Below are positions 18,572 to 28,470 of a stretch of DNA of 64,000 nt, in pieces. The position numbers and the translations under genes are program-made. The notes under the pieces are model-generated. The model was not told the origin of the DNA and did not search any database. It was given only the letters and a program-made list of their open reading frames with translations. This DNA is from a virus, in IMG/VR virus record IMGVR_UViG_3300025684_000014, positions 1-64,000 of that record; one strand, written 5' to 3'. Numbering within the stretch: the first letter of the stretch is position 1; each line of letters begins with the position of its first letter.

Positions 18572-20785
18572 TTAACCTTTTGGAATATATCTGATTTCTG
18601 GATTTAATATTTTCTCTGCTTTTTTTTCTATAATTTTACTATCAATAAAATCTTCTTCTATAAATCTATATGTATTATATAATCCATTTTTTAGAATATC
18701 ATACTCTTCTAATTTAAATGTTGTTGACCATTCAATATCACCATCAAAAGGTTCTGATGGTGAGTAAGAACTTTTATAATCTACTGTATCACCTTCATAA
18801 GCTTTTATACTTATTTTTAAATCTTCTTCTATGAGAAAATCAAAACTGTCTTCATTTACGTAATTCTCTGGATAAAAGAAAATTTCGTTGCTTTCTGCAA
18901 GCATCATATGCCCCCCAATTTTACGTCTAGAAATATTTACTAATAAAATGTTTCCTTTTTTAATATATTTTTGTAATATATTTTTTGTTGTTTCTTTTAG
19001 CTCACTATATTTTCTTTCTTTTTCTTCTTCTTTAAAAGAATTTATTTTTTTATATTCTTTTTTATAGTTCTCAAAAAAACTATTATTAATATTTATAGAA
19101 TTAAATTTTAAATCTCTTTTTGTATTTTTAAAATGATTTACAAATTTTATAATGCTCGAAAAATATTTTTTCCTTATATTCTCTTTCAAAATATTTTTAA
19201 ATGTTTCAGCAACCGCTACACCACACCATAAAAATGGTTCTAGTACAATTACTCCAACACCACTTTCTTCTGATTCAAATATTTTTATATTATTGCTATA
19301 GTTTTTTAACGAACTATTTTCCCTAATTATATTTTCTAAAATTTCTTTAGATTCCATTATTTTATTATAACTTTCTTGACTTGATCCAAAGAAGAGATAA
19401 TTTTTACTTCCAATTATTTTTTGGGTTTCTCCTTCTCCAAATTTGTTTCCAAAACCATCCCAATACAACTTTTTTGTCAAATGATAATAAAACCCAAATT
19501 CATCTTTTTTTACACTAATATATCTTGAGATATAGTTTTCGTATTTTTTTTCATTTTTTAAATAAAAGAGAGTTGTTGCGATATTTTTTTTAGCTAAAAT
19601 GTCAGCTTCTTTTATTGCTTCTTCAAAAAGAAGATCTACGGCTGTTTTTTCTTCAACTTGCCTTTTTTCGCTTATAAATATTTCTTTTATTGTTGATGAA
19701 TCAAAATCTAAATTTTCTTTTAAAAATAGATCTATTGTTATTTCTACTTCTTCACCGAATTCATTAAAAACATCAATTGTTGCTTGTATTTTTGCAGCTA
19801 AATCTATTTCTTTTTTTATATTTAAGTATAGTTTTTTTGTACTTATTATAAAACGTTTCAATATTCCGTCTACATTTAAAAATAAAAGACTACCTTTTTT
19901 AAATAAATTTTTAAAATATTCTGCTTGTTGAATTTTAATTTCTTTGTTTAACTCTCCTGCTGCCCATTCTGCACTTTCATAAAAACTATATAAAAGTTTA
20001 TTTATACTAGATATAGCTTTTGAAAGTTCTTCCGTAGAGTTTTCTTCTACTTCTGAAGCAGGAATATTTTCTTCAACTTTTTTTAAAAGTTCTAAAATTC
20101 TATCATCTATTTCAAAATAATCGTATATGTCTTTTATGCTTTGCAATGAAAAAAAGGGTTCTGGTTTTTTAAGAAGAGATAATAATTTTTCCGCTTCTGA
20201 TTGTTTTTCTAATCCCTCTTCTGTTTCTTTTATTTCGATAGTTCTTTTTATTTCATTTAAAAATTCATCAAGATAATCGTCATCTACATCTTCGGTTTCT
20301 TCAATTACTTCAACTTTTTCTTCTGGCTCTGCAATTATAGTTTCTTTTTTATCAATCAGCTTTACCTCTAAAACAGTTCCTTTTACTACAGGAACTTTAT
20401 ATCTTACATCTAAAATTTTTCCTGACGTTCTAGGTACAAGTTTGCTTTCTTCTTTTTCAGGCATTTTAATTTCAGAAGAGATTACAGGAGAAAGCATTTT
20501 TTCTATTTCAGATTCTAAATCAAATATTTCATTTAATTGATCTGTTTTTCTTTCACTTTCTTTTGCTTTTTCTTCAAATTCGTATTCTTCAAACAAAGCG
20601 ATTGTTTTATCTTGATTCTTTGTTATTTCAAGATTTCTTGCAGGATTTAATCTGGCATCACCCAAATATAAATTATATGAGTCTTTAACAAAATCAATAA
20701 TAAATTTTTCTTCTTTGGCTACTTGAGCTGCTGCTTCAGTTTCTATTTTTTCTGGAGCTAATTTTTTAAATTCCGAAGTAGCCAT
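18572..20785 (-). CDS. Large charged virion-type protein of unknown function
   Basis: A 737-aa protein, extremely rich in Glu, Lys and Ile with predicted coiled coils (about residues 20-120 and 230-330) and no recognised domain. The base composition is among the most AT-rich of the window. It starts inside the end of the upstream gene (20-base overlap) and ends three bases before the portal gene, so it belongs to the same transcription unit. Internal head protein or baseplate component are both possible. Confidence 0.5.
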   Translation of the reverse strand: MATSEFKKLAPEKIETEAAAQVAKEEKFIIDFVKDSYNLYLGDARLNPARNLEITKNQDKTIALFEEYEFEEKAKESERKTDQLNEIFDLESEIEKMLSPVISSEIKMPEKEESKLVPRTSGKILDVRYKVPVVKGTVLEVKLIDKKETIIAEPEEKVEVIEETEDVDDDYLDEFLNEIKRTIEIKETEEGLEKQSEAEKLLSLLKKPEPFFSLQSIKDIYDYFEIDDRILELLKKVEENIPASEVEENSTEELSKAISSINKLLYSFYESAEWAAGELNKEIKIQQAEYFKNLFKKGSLLFLNVDGILKRFIISTKKLYLNIKKEIDLAAKIQATIDVFNEFGEEVEITIDLFLKENLDFDSSTIKEIFISEKRQVEEKTAVDLLFEEAIKEADILAKKNIATTLFYLKNEKKYENYISRYISVKKDEFGFYYHLTKKLYWDGFGNKFGEGETQKIIGSKNYLFFGSSQESYNKIMESKEILENIIRENSSLKNYSNNIKIFESEESGVGVIVLEPFLWCGVAVAETFKNILKENIRKKYFSSIIKFVNHFKNTKRDLKFNSININNSFFENYKKEYKKINSFKEEEKERKYSELKETTKNILQKYIKKGNILLVNISRRKIGGHMMLAESNEIFFYPENYVNEDSFDFLIEEDLKISIKAYEGDTVDYKSSYSPSEPFDGDIEWSTTFKLEEYDILKNGLYNTYRFIEEDFIDSKIIEKKAEKILNPEIRYIPKG

Positions 20786-23108
20786 CTTCTAATGCCTCAT
20801 AAATTTCATCTAGATTGTTATTGTTATTTATATTACTAATAATATCGCTACAGTCATTTAAATTTAAAGAAGAGATATATATCCCATTTTTACTTTTGAG
20901 TTCTATTAAATCTTTATCCCTTTTATTTAAAGAAACTCCTTCGCCGACTACCCCTTCAGCAGTTGGGGTTTCTTCTTCTATTACTTCTAAAAGTTTATCT
21001 TTTTCTTTTTTATAATCTTCGCAACCAGTCAGTCCTTTAGATAACAATTTATAAATAACTCTAAATAGCCTAATTAAATGAATTAGCTCTTTTATTTCTC
21101 CAAGAATTTTAAATTCACCTTGAACTAATTCTCCAAGAAAAGCATCTAAATTTTTAAAACTTAAAACAATATTTCTTGTTATTTTTAAAATAAAATTTCT
21201 TGCTTCATCTATCTTTGATACCATCATTTTTTGTATAGAATCAAAAGTATCTGTTAAATCTTTAGAAGTATTATTTGTAGTTTTTCTTAGATTCTTTATG
21301 AATTCGTATTCATGTTCTACGTAAGGGCTTTGAATATCAATTCCATACTTAAACATCATTAAAGACGAAAGTGAAAACTTATCTCTTTCACCTGCTCTTT
21401 GAATTGGTTTTCCTGAAATAGCTTCCCACGTAAAAGGTTTCTTACCTCCAGTACCTTTATTTATTTTAGGAAAGAAACCCTCATTTTGACTAGCGTAACG
21501 AGCTCTTTCAGCAACTAATTCTGCGCTCATTCTTTGGGTAGCCATTTTGTTTTCTAAAGATTCTATTTTGTTTTCTTCAATTTGCTGTGCTCTTTTTACA
21601 GCGTCTATTTGATTCTCTAAATCTTGATTTAGTTTTTTACTTAATTGATCTTCTTTAATTTTTAATCTTTCTAGTTCTTTCATTAGATCTTTTACTTGAG
21701 CAAGCTTGTAAATCGATTCTCCCATAAGCGGATTTTCACTTACAAATTCAAGAAATAAATCTAAAAATTCTTGATAACTAAATATTTTAATTTCTGTTCT
21801 TTTTTCAAAAACGTAATCTACAAAATATGTTTGCAACAAAAGGTAATCATAAAAATTATTTATCTGTTCTTGTTGATTTTGACGGATTTGGTTTTTTGTA
21901 TTATCAACATCTATAAATCTTTGTCTTATTTCATAAGATAATTTATCTAGATCCTCTTTAATCTCTTTCCGTTTTCTTTCTTTTTCTTCTTCAAAAGTTT
22001 CTAAATCTCCGCCTAAAAAGTCATAAAGACTTAGCATTGTTTTATGAATTGCACTTATTGTTTTATTTACTAGGTCTAAAGAATCGTTAGCTATTTTTTC
22101 TATTGATTTTACAATTGTCTTCAAATAACTAAAAACGCTAATGGTTGCATTTTTTACACAATCTAAAAATGGCAATATTAGTCTTGGTATGTTTTCAACT
22201 AGTGAAACAACACCATTAATTGCACCGCTTATAATCTTTCCTATAGTAGCCATTGGATCTATTCTTATAGAAGCAAGATCCATTGAATACTTAATAAACA
22301 AAGCAGGTAATGTTAAGTTTAATCCGACAAGGTTGGATGGGCATATAATATTTTTTCCAAACCCTAAAGAAAACTTACATATCATTTCATATATTTTAGT
22401 AGGGTCTAAATCTTTTTTAAGATCAGCTAAAAGCTTTTTAGTCATGTTTAAGAATTTTGTAAAATCTACAACAAATTCTAAAGCAGGCATTGCAAATTCT
22501 AAATCTATTTTAATCATGCAATTAAAACATTTTTCGATACCAAAGTTTAATTCTTTATCACTCTTGCCAACGTTTATTTTTCCGTCACCTAAACCTAATA
22601 CTCTATCTATTGCTCTAGTAAGATTCACTCCTGCTTTTCTATTTATATCGTTGGTTAATCTATTTTTATAATAATAACCATCTCCTTCTCCAGGCTCTGT
22701 AGACCAAGAGCTAGAATTTTCAAAAGCAAAAAAGTCATTTGTCTTTTCACCTTTTGAATCTGTAATAGAACATTCTTTATAACTTTCTTCTACAAATATA
22801 TCTTTTACATCTTTGTATTCTTCAGATATTTTATCAATTAAAACTCCAAACCCTGCTTTGATTTCTTCTGTTTCTTTTACATTTTGCTCTACAATAGAAA
22901 GCATTTGTTGATTGCTGACAGTACCGCCTATTTTTGCTTCTAAACCTGTTTCTAATCTTACTAGTGGTGAGAAATACATTATTGATGAATTAGTATCTAA
23001 TTCTTCCATATCAAAAGAATTTTTTATTCTTTCTTCTATTAAGTTTTGCTCATAAGCTTTTATCAATTCTTCGATATCTGGAAGCAGAATAGATATATCC
23101 ATTATCAA
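20766..23108 (-). CDS. Large coiled-coil virion-type protein of unknown function
   Basis: A 780-aa protein. Residues about 200-360 contain hydrophobic stretches and a few Cys (CMIK, CPSN, CVKN). Residues about 375-540 are a long coiled coil (KRKEIKEDLDKLSYEIRQ). A second helical domain closes the protein. It overlaps its neighbours by 4 and 20 bases, indicating translational coupling. A structural role is inferred from the operon. Membrane-contacting or baseplate hub functions cannot be excluded. Confidence 0.5.
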   Translation of the reverse strand: MIMDISILLPDIEELIKAYEQNLIEERIKNSFDMEELDTNSSIMYFSPLVRLETGLEAKIGGTVSNQQMLSIVEQNVKETEEIKAGFGVLIDKISEEYKDVKDIFVEESYKECSITDSKGEKTNDFFAFENSSSWSTEPGEGDGYYYKNRLTNDINRKAGVNLTRAIDRVLGLGDGKINVGKSDKELNFGIEKCFNCMIKIDLEFAMPALEFVVDFTKFLNMTKKLLADLKKDLDPTKIYEMICKFSLGFGKNIICPSNLVGLNLTLPALFIKYSMDLASIRIDPMATIGKIISGAINGVVSLVENIPRLILPFLDCVKNATISVFSYLKTIVKSIEKIANDSLDLVNKTISAIHKTMLSLYDFLGGDLETFEEEKERKRKEIKEDLDKLSYEIRQRFIDVDNTKNQIRQNQQEQINNFYDYLLLQTYFVDYVFEKRTEIKIFSYQEFLDLFLEFVSENPLMGESIYKLAQVKDLMKELERLKIKEDQLSKKLNQDLENQIDAVKRAQQIEENKIESLENKMATQRMSAELVAERARYASQNEGFFPKINKGTGGKKPFTWEAISGKPIQRAGERDKFSLSSLMMFKYGIDIQSPYVEHEYEFIKNLRKTTNNTSKDLTDTFDSIQKMMVSKIDEARNFILKITRNIVLSFKNLDAFLGELVQGEFKILGEIKELIHLIRLFRVIYKLLSKGLTGCEDYKKEKDKLLEVIEEETPTAEGVVGEGVSLNKRDKDLIELKSKNGIYISSLNLNDCSDIISNINNNNNLDEIYEALEDGYFGI

Positions 23109-23413
23109 TCCTCTATTACATCTTTATATTTTTTACGTTTATGTTTTGGTCTTTTTAAATTTTCTTTATATTCTAAAGCTTTGTTTACAGCAGAATCTCT
23201 TTTATTTTCAAATGTATTATCTTGTAAGGATTCTTCTAGCCCTGGAATAATTGTAAATAAATATTCAGTGTATTCATTCATTATTGAGGCAAGATCATCT
23301 TTGTGTACAAAATCTCTAGCAATTTTTTTAAACATTCTTTGATACTGCTCTTCTAATTCGTCATGTTCTGTAGCACCTTCAACATCTTTTTTTTCATTTA
23401 AAGCTTTAAACAT
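23105..23413 (-). CDS. Small helical protein
   Basis: A 102-aa charged helical protein, with a Lys/Arg-rich C-terminus. It overlaps both neighbours by 4-8 bases. Perhaps a small chaperone or accessory virion protein. Not recognised. Confidence 0.45.
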   Translation of the reverse strand: MFKALNEKKDVEGATEHDELEEQYQRMFKKIARDFVHKDDLASIMNEYTEYLFTIIPGLEESLQDNTFENKRDSAVNKALEYKENLKRPKHKRKKYKDVIED

Positions 23414-23885
23414 TGTCTTCTATTATTCCTGAAATTAAATCTTTTATTTCATCAGTTTCTATTTGTTTTCTTAATTCTAATAAAGTTAAGTAATCTTCAT
23501 AAGTAATTTCTTTTTTATTTCCACCAAAAACATTTGTAGCTGATCTTTTTAAAGGCGATGATTTAGATATATCTAATGTATGCGTATTGTTACTTCTTTG
23601 AATATCTTCGTAAAGTCCATCTTTAATTACTTTTATTTCTTTTAAAAGATGATTTGCTTCTTTTAGATTATCTTCTAACTTTTTATTAATTAATTCTGCT
23701 TCTTCTTTACTAAAAGCTCTTTGAGGATTGTTTCTTGCTTTTGATAATAGGTTTGTAATTTCATCATTTGTTACTGGCTCTGTTCTTTCTTTAGATGCTA
23801 TTTGAGCTTTCTTTACACTTCTTTTTAAATCTTTAAATTGCTTGTTAAATTTACCTTCGTAAATATCATCAAAAATAGTGCTCAT
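23406..23885 (-). CDS. Small helical, highly charged protein
   Basis: A 159-aa protein, charged and helical throughout with a coiled-coil pattern around residues 60-100. Start and stop overlap the neighbouring genes, so it is part of the coupled virion operon. No family recognised. Confidence 0.45.
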   Translation of the reverse strand: MSTIFDDIYEGKFNKQFKDLKRSVKKAQIASKERTEPVTNDEITNLLSKARNNPQRAFSKEEAELINKKLEDNLKEANHLLKEIKVIKDGLYEDIQRSNNTHTLDISKSSPLKRSATNVFGGNKKEITYEDYLTLLELRKQIETDEIKDLISGIIEDNV

Positions 23886-24307
23886 TAGTTTACTAGTTTC
23901 TCCGTAAATCTTATCTTTAAAGAAAGATCTTTTTTGATCTGAGGCTTACTGTGTCCTGGGCAAAAGATTCTTACCCAAATAGGAAAAATTGATTCTATGT
24001 TTCCTACAGAGCTATTACCAATATTTGGTACGCTTACTGGCGTATTTGGTAATATATCTCCCCACTCCTCTTCTGTAGGTTGTTCTGACCCAAATGATAA
24101 TTTAATTGACCAACCTGACTCTGAAAACAACGCACCTTCTTCTAAATCAATCATACTTGGAACTACAGTAATCCCAGTGTAATAAAATTGAGGATCATTA
24201 TTTCTTATATAAATAAGTTTAACATCTTCTTCGCCAGTAAATGAATTATGACTGGTTGTTAAAGATGTAAGTGTTTCTAAGTTTTCATCTAAAAATATAA
24301 GACTCAT
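23885..24307 (-). CDS. Beta-rich virion or baseplate-type protein
   Basis: A 140-aa protein with alternating hydrophobic strands and many Pro/Gly turns, suggesting a beta-sandwich. The stretch PQFYYTGITVVPS resembles conserved phage structural proteins that follow TerL-linked genes. It overlaps the upstream Gly-rich protein gene by 4 bases. Function unknown. Confidence 0.4.
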   Translation of the reverse strand: MSLIFLDENLETLTSLTTSHNSFTGEEDVKLIYIRNNDPQFYYTGITVVPSMIDLEEGALFSESGWSIKLSFGSEQPTEEEWGDILPNTPVSVPNIGNSSVGNIESIFPIWVRIFCPGHSKPQIKKDLSLKIRFTEKLVN

Positions 24308-25209
24308 ACTCTATTTCCTCTATTTCTGTTAAAACCTCTTCTATGATCTCTATTAGAAGAAGACAATCCCATTCCCATCAAAGCAGATCCAGCCATTGTT
24401 GATACTCTACCAACTCTTCCAACATTAAGAGTAGACTTACCTAAAAGCAAATCTCTTTTATATTTATCTACAGTGCCCATATTGGCTGTGTCCATATTTT
24501 GTAGCTTATTTAAGTTTTGACTTCTCATTTCAGAACTAGTTAGATTTATTTCAATATCTGAAGATGTTTTTGTATCACCCCTTTTTATATTTTTAAAAAC
24601 TCTTTCGTTTATAATATCTTTTAAAGGTTTTTCTTCGTTACTTAATCCTAATTCTTTCATAGTTAAATTTTGATTTTTTATATTTTTTAATTCGGTTCCG
24701 GCTTCTATAATTCCTTTTTCTGCGTAATCACTTTTAAGAATACCTTTCATAAAAGTTTCTTCCATATTTACCATGTTTTTAGCTAATACTTTACTTGCTC
24801 CTCCGATAGACAATCCTGCTAAAGCTCCGTACATTGCGCCTTCTGCTTTATCTCCTCCTGCAATACCAGCTCCCATAACGCCAAGAAGACCAGCCCCTGC
24901 AGCTGTTTGAAGTATATTACCTCCCCCTCCAAAAGCATTAGTTAAACCAGTACCTCTTCCTGATTGCGCAGCCAAACCAATTCCCGCTTCTTGACCAGCT
25001 TCTACGTTTCTAACTGCTGCTCCAATAGCATCATCAGACATTACTACTGAATCGTCATCAAATCTTCCTTGAAAAAAATCTGTTACTTTCTTTTTACCTG
25101 CATCATCTAAAGATGATCCACTCAAAACACCATCAAGACTTCTTCTTCCTGCATCAAACATTTCTTGATACACATCTTTGCTTCCAAATAATTTTGTTAA
25201 AAAACTCAT
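24304..25209 (-). CDS. Gly-rich hydrophobic virion-type protein
   Basis: The start at 25209 (MSFLTKLFGS) is preferred: AAAAGGAG lies upstream and the ATG overlaps the terminase stop as TAATG; the in-frame TTG at 25218 would be inside that site. The 301-aa product has Gly/Ala-rich hydrophobic stretches around residues 100-150 (GLLGVMGAGIAGG) that look like glycine-zipper membrane segments. It resembles the 381-aa and N-terminal tape-measure-type proteins of the same window in composition. A membrane-penetrating virion protein is a reasonable guess. Confidence 0.5.
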   Translation of the reverse strand: MSFLTKLFGSKDVYQEMFDAGRRSLDGVLSGSSLDDAGKKKVTDFFQGRFDDDSVVMSDDAIGAAVRNVEAGQEAGIGLAAQSGRGTGLTNAFGGGGNILQTAAGAGLLGVMGAGIAGGDKAEGAMYGALAGLSIGGASKVLAKNMVNMEETFMKGILKSDYAEKGIIEAGTELKNIKNQNLTMKELGLSNEEKPLKDIINERVFKNIKRGDTKTSSDIEINLTSSEMRSQNLNKLQNMDTANMGTVDKYKRDLLLGKSTLNVGRVGRVSTMAGSALMGMGLSSSNRDHRRGFNRNRGNRV

Positions 25210-27323
25210 TATTTCCAACTCCTTTTAGATGGTTTATTTAAAAAACCTCTCCTGTTAGCATGTTTTAATTCACTAATAGGAGTCATTCCACTAGAAGTAC
25301 CTTTATATTTACTAATTCCTTCAAGTATAGAAAAATTCTCTTCTTTTTTTCTAGTGGCTTTTCTTTCTTCTCTATTTATTTCTAAAAGATGCAAAGCTCC
25401 TGGTATACCTCTTTCTTTTGCGTAATCAAACACTGCACTTGTAGAATCCGACGCTTCTTTTTTTATATCTTTAACTTTATGATAAGAAGGAGTACTAGGC
25501 ATCATTTGCCTACCCGAATAAACTGATTCTTCTAATACCAAAGCTGCTAAAGCTAACATAAAAGCATCAAGTCTGTGATCTCCTATTTGCTCGTTAGCTT
25601 TTCCATAAACAGGCTTATTATTTTGTTTATTATATTTTTCTACTACGTAATTGAAAAATTGATCTTTTAATACTTCATCTTCTGTAGGAAATTTAAATAA
25701 TCTTTCTTGTAAAATGCGTACTGCATTTTCTACCAAGAAATGCTTACCCATCTTTTTAATATCTTTATTAGTAATTGGGTCTTTTAAAGTAATATTGCTA
25801 GAGAAATTAAAAGCCTTAAGCCTATCAGGTATTTTTGCTGTTTCTTTTTCAATAGGGCTTTTGTCTGCTTTGCCTCTTAAAGAATACGCTTCGTAAATTA
25901 CGTCTTCAATAATTGTATGCCCATATCCTTCGTCAGCATAAATATAATCTGGCTTCCATTTGTAATTTAAATTAATAAGTTCTTTTATCCATCTCCTAGC
26001 AGAAAACTCACTACTGCTTACATTAATAGCATCAAGGCCAAGCCAAACTTTATCTTGTGGAAAATATCCTACTACATAAAATTCTGTACCTGCATTTTTA
26101 TTCCAGTCTATCCCAATAGAGATGATTGCATCATTTACAGATTTAAGATTGAGACGTCTTTGTAATGTGCCTAAGTTTTCACAATCAGAGTATTTATAAT
26201 CTAAACGAGCAGAATTTACCCAATTCTTCTTAAATACACCTTTTTCATCTTCAATAAATACACCCATGTACTCTGCTAAAAATGAATCTGGCGTAGAATC
26301 TCTTATAATATCTTCTTTTATCTGATCCCAAAATGGAAGTATTGAAGTAGGTAAATGGTCTGATTTAAAGTCGCTACGCTTGTGACACCATTCATAAAAC
26401 TTACCTTTTTCACCAATTGGTGTAGAAGTAGCATACATAACTGTATCCGGGGTAGTAGCAAGAATAGGATTGATTACTTTAGTAAGTACTTCTTCTGGAA
26501 TCATATCCATCTCGTCTAGATAAATAATATTCGCAGAGAAACCACGCATAGTACCACCACCAGAACCATCTTGACGCATACCAATACCTGATACGAAACC
26601 TTGTATTAAAGCGCCATTTTTAAACTCCATTTTAAAAGTAGGAGTTTTTACATATAATGAATCCCCTGTACCAGTTGTTATTTCTTGCCTTAGCTCTACG
26701 TTTCTTTTTATTAACTTTTCTATTTCTTCAAAGATGTTTGTTAACTGAGCTTGGTAGGGAGTAACAATCATTATAGTAGGTCCCATATAAACAGGGTTGC
26801 CTTGTGAATCTCTACCTCTTTCTAGTTTACTATTATAAGCGTGATAAATAAGCTTTAAAGCCATTGCAAAGGTTTTACCTGAGCGACGACCTTCAAGAAT
26901 AGATACACGTTGAGAAGTACATCTTATTTGTTCTTTCTGGTAAGAGCGGATAAACCATTTATCGTCTTCATCAGAAAATCCAAACATTAATTCACACCAA
27001 GTAACAGGATCAATAGAGGCTTTTAATAATTTGGTAGCATGTTCTCTACTAAAGCCTGTTTCTTTAGACAAGTTCTCTATTTTGTTTGCTGCTCCATCAG
27101 GAAGTTTTCTTGGAGTTAGTTTACATTTTATTTTATTCTCTCCATACTTATAATATTGTCTTATTTGACAATTTATACAAGCTCTACTTGTGTCGGTATT
27201 AATTGCGCCGCCCATTTCTTTAATTAAGGCTTCTGATGCTTTTGCTTCAGGATTCTGGTGCTCAATACCATATTCGTTTATTACAAAAAGTTCTTCTCTT
27301 ATTTTTTCTTTAATATTTTTCAT
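25209..27323 (-). CDS. Terminase large subunit (packaging ATPase-nuclease)
   Basis: A 704-aa protein. An N-terminal Cys cluster (CINCQIRQYY ... KC) is followed by the ATPase: Walker A EGRRSGKT near residue 145, MIVTPYQAQL, Walker B IIYLDEMDM near residue 265 and the coupling motif YATSTP. The RNase H-like nuclease follows, with acidic residues in SIGIDWNKN (near residue 395), YADEGYG, and the final D of GDHRLDAF. Together these cut and translocate DNA into the prohead at the portal. The gene lies in the packaging part of the operon and overlaps both neighbours. Confidence 0.92.
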   Translation of the reverse strand: MKNIKEKIREELFVINEYGIEHQNPEAKASEALIKEMGGAINTDTSRACINCQIRQYYKYGENKIKCKLTPRKLPDGAANKIENLSKETGFSREHATKLLKASIDPVTWCELMFGFSDEDDKWFIRSYQKEQIRCTSQRVSILEGRRSGKTFAMALKLIYHAYNSKLERGRDSQGNPVYMGPTIMIVTPYQAQLTNIFEEIEKLIKRNVELRQEITTGTGDSLYVKTPTFKMEFKNGALIQGFVSGIGMRQDGSGGGTMRGFSANIIYLDEMDMIPEEVLTKVINPILATTPDTVMYATSTPIGEKGKFYEWCHKRSDFKSDHLPTSILPFWDQIKEDIIRDSTPDSFLAEYMGVFIEDEKGVFKKNWVNSARLDYKYSDCENLGTLQRRLNLKSVNDAIISIGIDWNKNAGTEFYVVGYFPQDKVWLGLDAINVSSSEFSARRWIKELINLNYKWKPDYIYADEGYGHTIIEDVIYEAYSLRGKADKSPIEKETAKIPDRLKAFNFSSNITLKDPITNKDIKKMGKHFLVENAVRILQERLFKFPTEDEVLKDQFFNYVVEKYNKQNNKPVYGKANEQIGDHRLDAFMLALAALVLEESVYSGRQMMPSTPSYHKVKDIKKEASDSTSAVFDYAKERGIPGALHLLEINREERKATRKKEENFSILEGISKYKGTSSGMTPISELKHANRRGFLNKPSKRSWK

Positions 27324-28468
27324 TAGTATCTCTTGTATTGGCTAAACATGTCTCGGTTCATATGCATAATAGTTGCTTCTTGTCCAAAAGCGCTTCTACC
27401 ATTTAAATGGGATTTGTTAATTGCTTGTACTGCACGCTCTCGCATCGTAACAGCATTTCTTGTAAAGTAAGAAGCAGTATCTCCAGCATACCCCAAACCT
27501 TTGTTTTTTCCAATATTTTCAAAACCAGCTTCTAATATTGATTGGCTTGCTTTAACTGTAGCTGTTGTAGCTAAAAGACCAATTCCTCCTCCAATTAACC
27601 CAGGCAAACTAGTCATCATATACGCGCCCATAGCAGCACCTCCAATAGCTCCTGCACCACCACCTAATACTCCTGCAATAGTTTCATTCATTCCCATTAC
27701 ATTACCTGCAAAAGCACCTATAGAACTACCTACTTCCATACCAATAGTTGACATTACTATAGAGCCCATTACAGGAAGCATTCTTCCTAGCATACCAGAA
27801 CCCATTATGGGGCTAATTCTTGCTAATTCTTGACCTTCCGTCAAAGCTGTATATCCTGATCTTAATGCGCCACTAGAATCTGTGATTCCCAGGGTTGACA
27901 TAGCCCTTGCAGCATCTGCCACTTTATAACCTTCTAAAGCCATTTGGGTTCCATAATAGTTGCCCAATATGTCAGATACCATATACTTTCCAGCTTCTGA
28001 AACACCACCATCAGCATAAGAAGAAATAATACCGTAAGCTGACATACCTAATGGCATTGCTCTACTTAACCAGTTTTGAACTTGCACTCCTTTTCCAGCA
28101 GCACTAGAATAAATACTTCGCGTATTATACCTATTTACCATATCAGTGCGTGTTGCGCCTAAATTTGCATTTAGCTGTCCATTTGACGTTCTTATCCTAC
28201 CATTTATTCCGCCTTCTCCTGACAAAGCAGAATTCTGTATATACTTAAATCCTCCACTATCAGAAACAGTATAACCAAAACCTAATTCCCCAACCAATGG
28301 CTCAGCACCTATTGAATAAGCTGCACCATACATTATTTGATTCGCGCTTCCAGCAAGCAACTTTCCTGCTCCAACTATACCAAATAAGTTTAGTCCTATT
28401 TCTGTTGCACTACTGGGACTATCTATATCTGGAAGCATCCCTGTTATTAATGAAGATATTGATCCCAT
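27323..28468 (-). CDS. Gly/Ala-rich membrane-type virion protein
   Basis: A 381-aa protein with repeated Gly-rich hydrophobic segments around residues 210-310 (GSIVMSTIGMEVGSSIG, GAIGGAAMGAYMM). These are typical of glycine-zipper proteins that insert into membranes. It sits between TerL and the 1276-aa nuclease protein, overlapping TerL by 1 base. Possibly an ejected protein assisting DNA entry. This is inference from composition only. Confidence 0.5.
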   Translation of the reverse strand: MGSISSLITGMLPDIDSPSSATEIGLNLFGIVGAGKLLAGSANQIMYGAAYSIGAEPLVGELGFGYTVSDSGGFKYIQNSALSGEGGINGRIRTSNGQLNANLGATRTDMVNRYNTRSIYSSAAGKGVQVQNWLSRAMPLGMSAYGIISSYADGGVSEAGKYMVSDILGNYYGTQMALEGYKVADAARAMSTLGITDSSGALRSGYTALTEGQELARISPIMGSGMLGRMLPVMGSIVMSTIGMEVGSSIGAFAGNVMGMNETIAGVLGGGAGAIGGAAMGAYMMTSLPGLIGGGIGLLATTATVKASQSILEAGFENIGKNKGLGYAGDTASYFTRNAVTMRERAVQAINKSHLNGRSAFGQEATIMHMNRDMFSQYKRY

Positions 28469-28470
28469 AA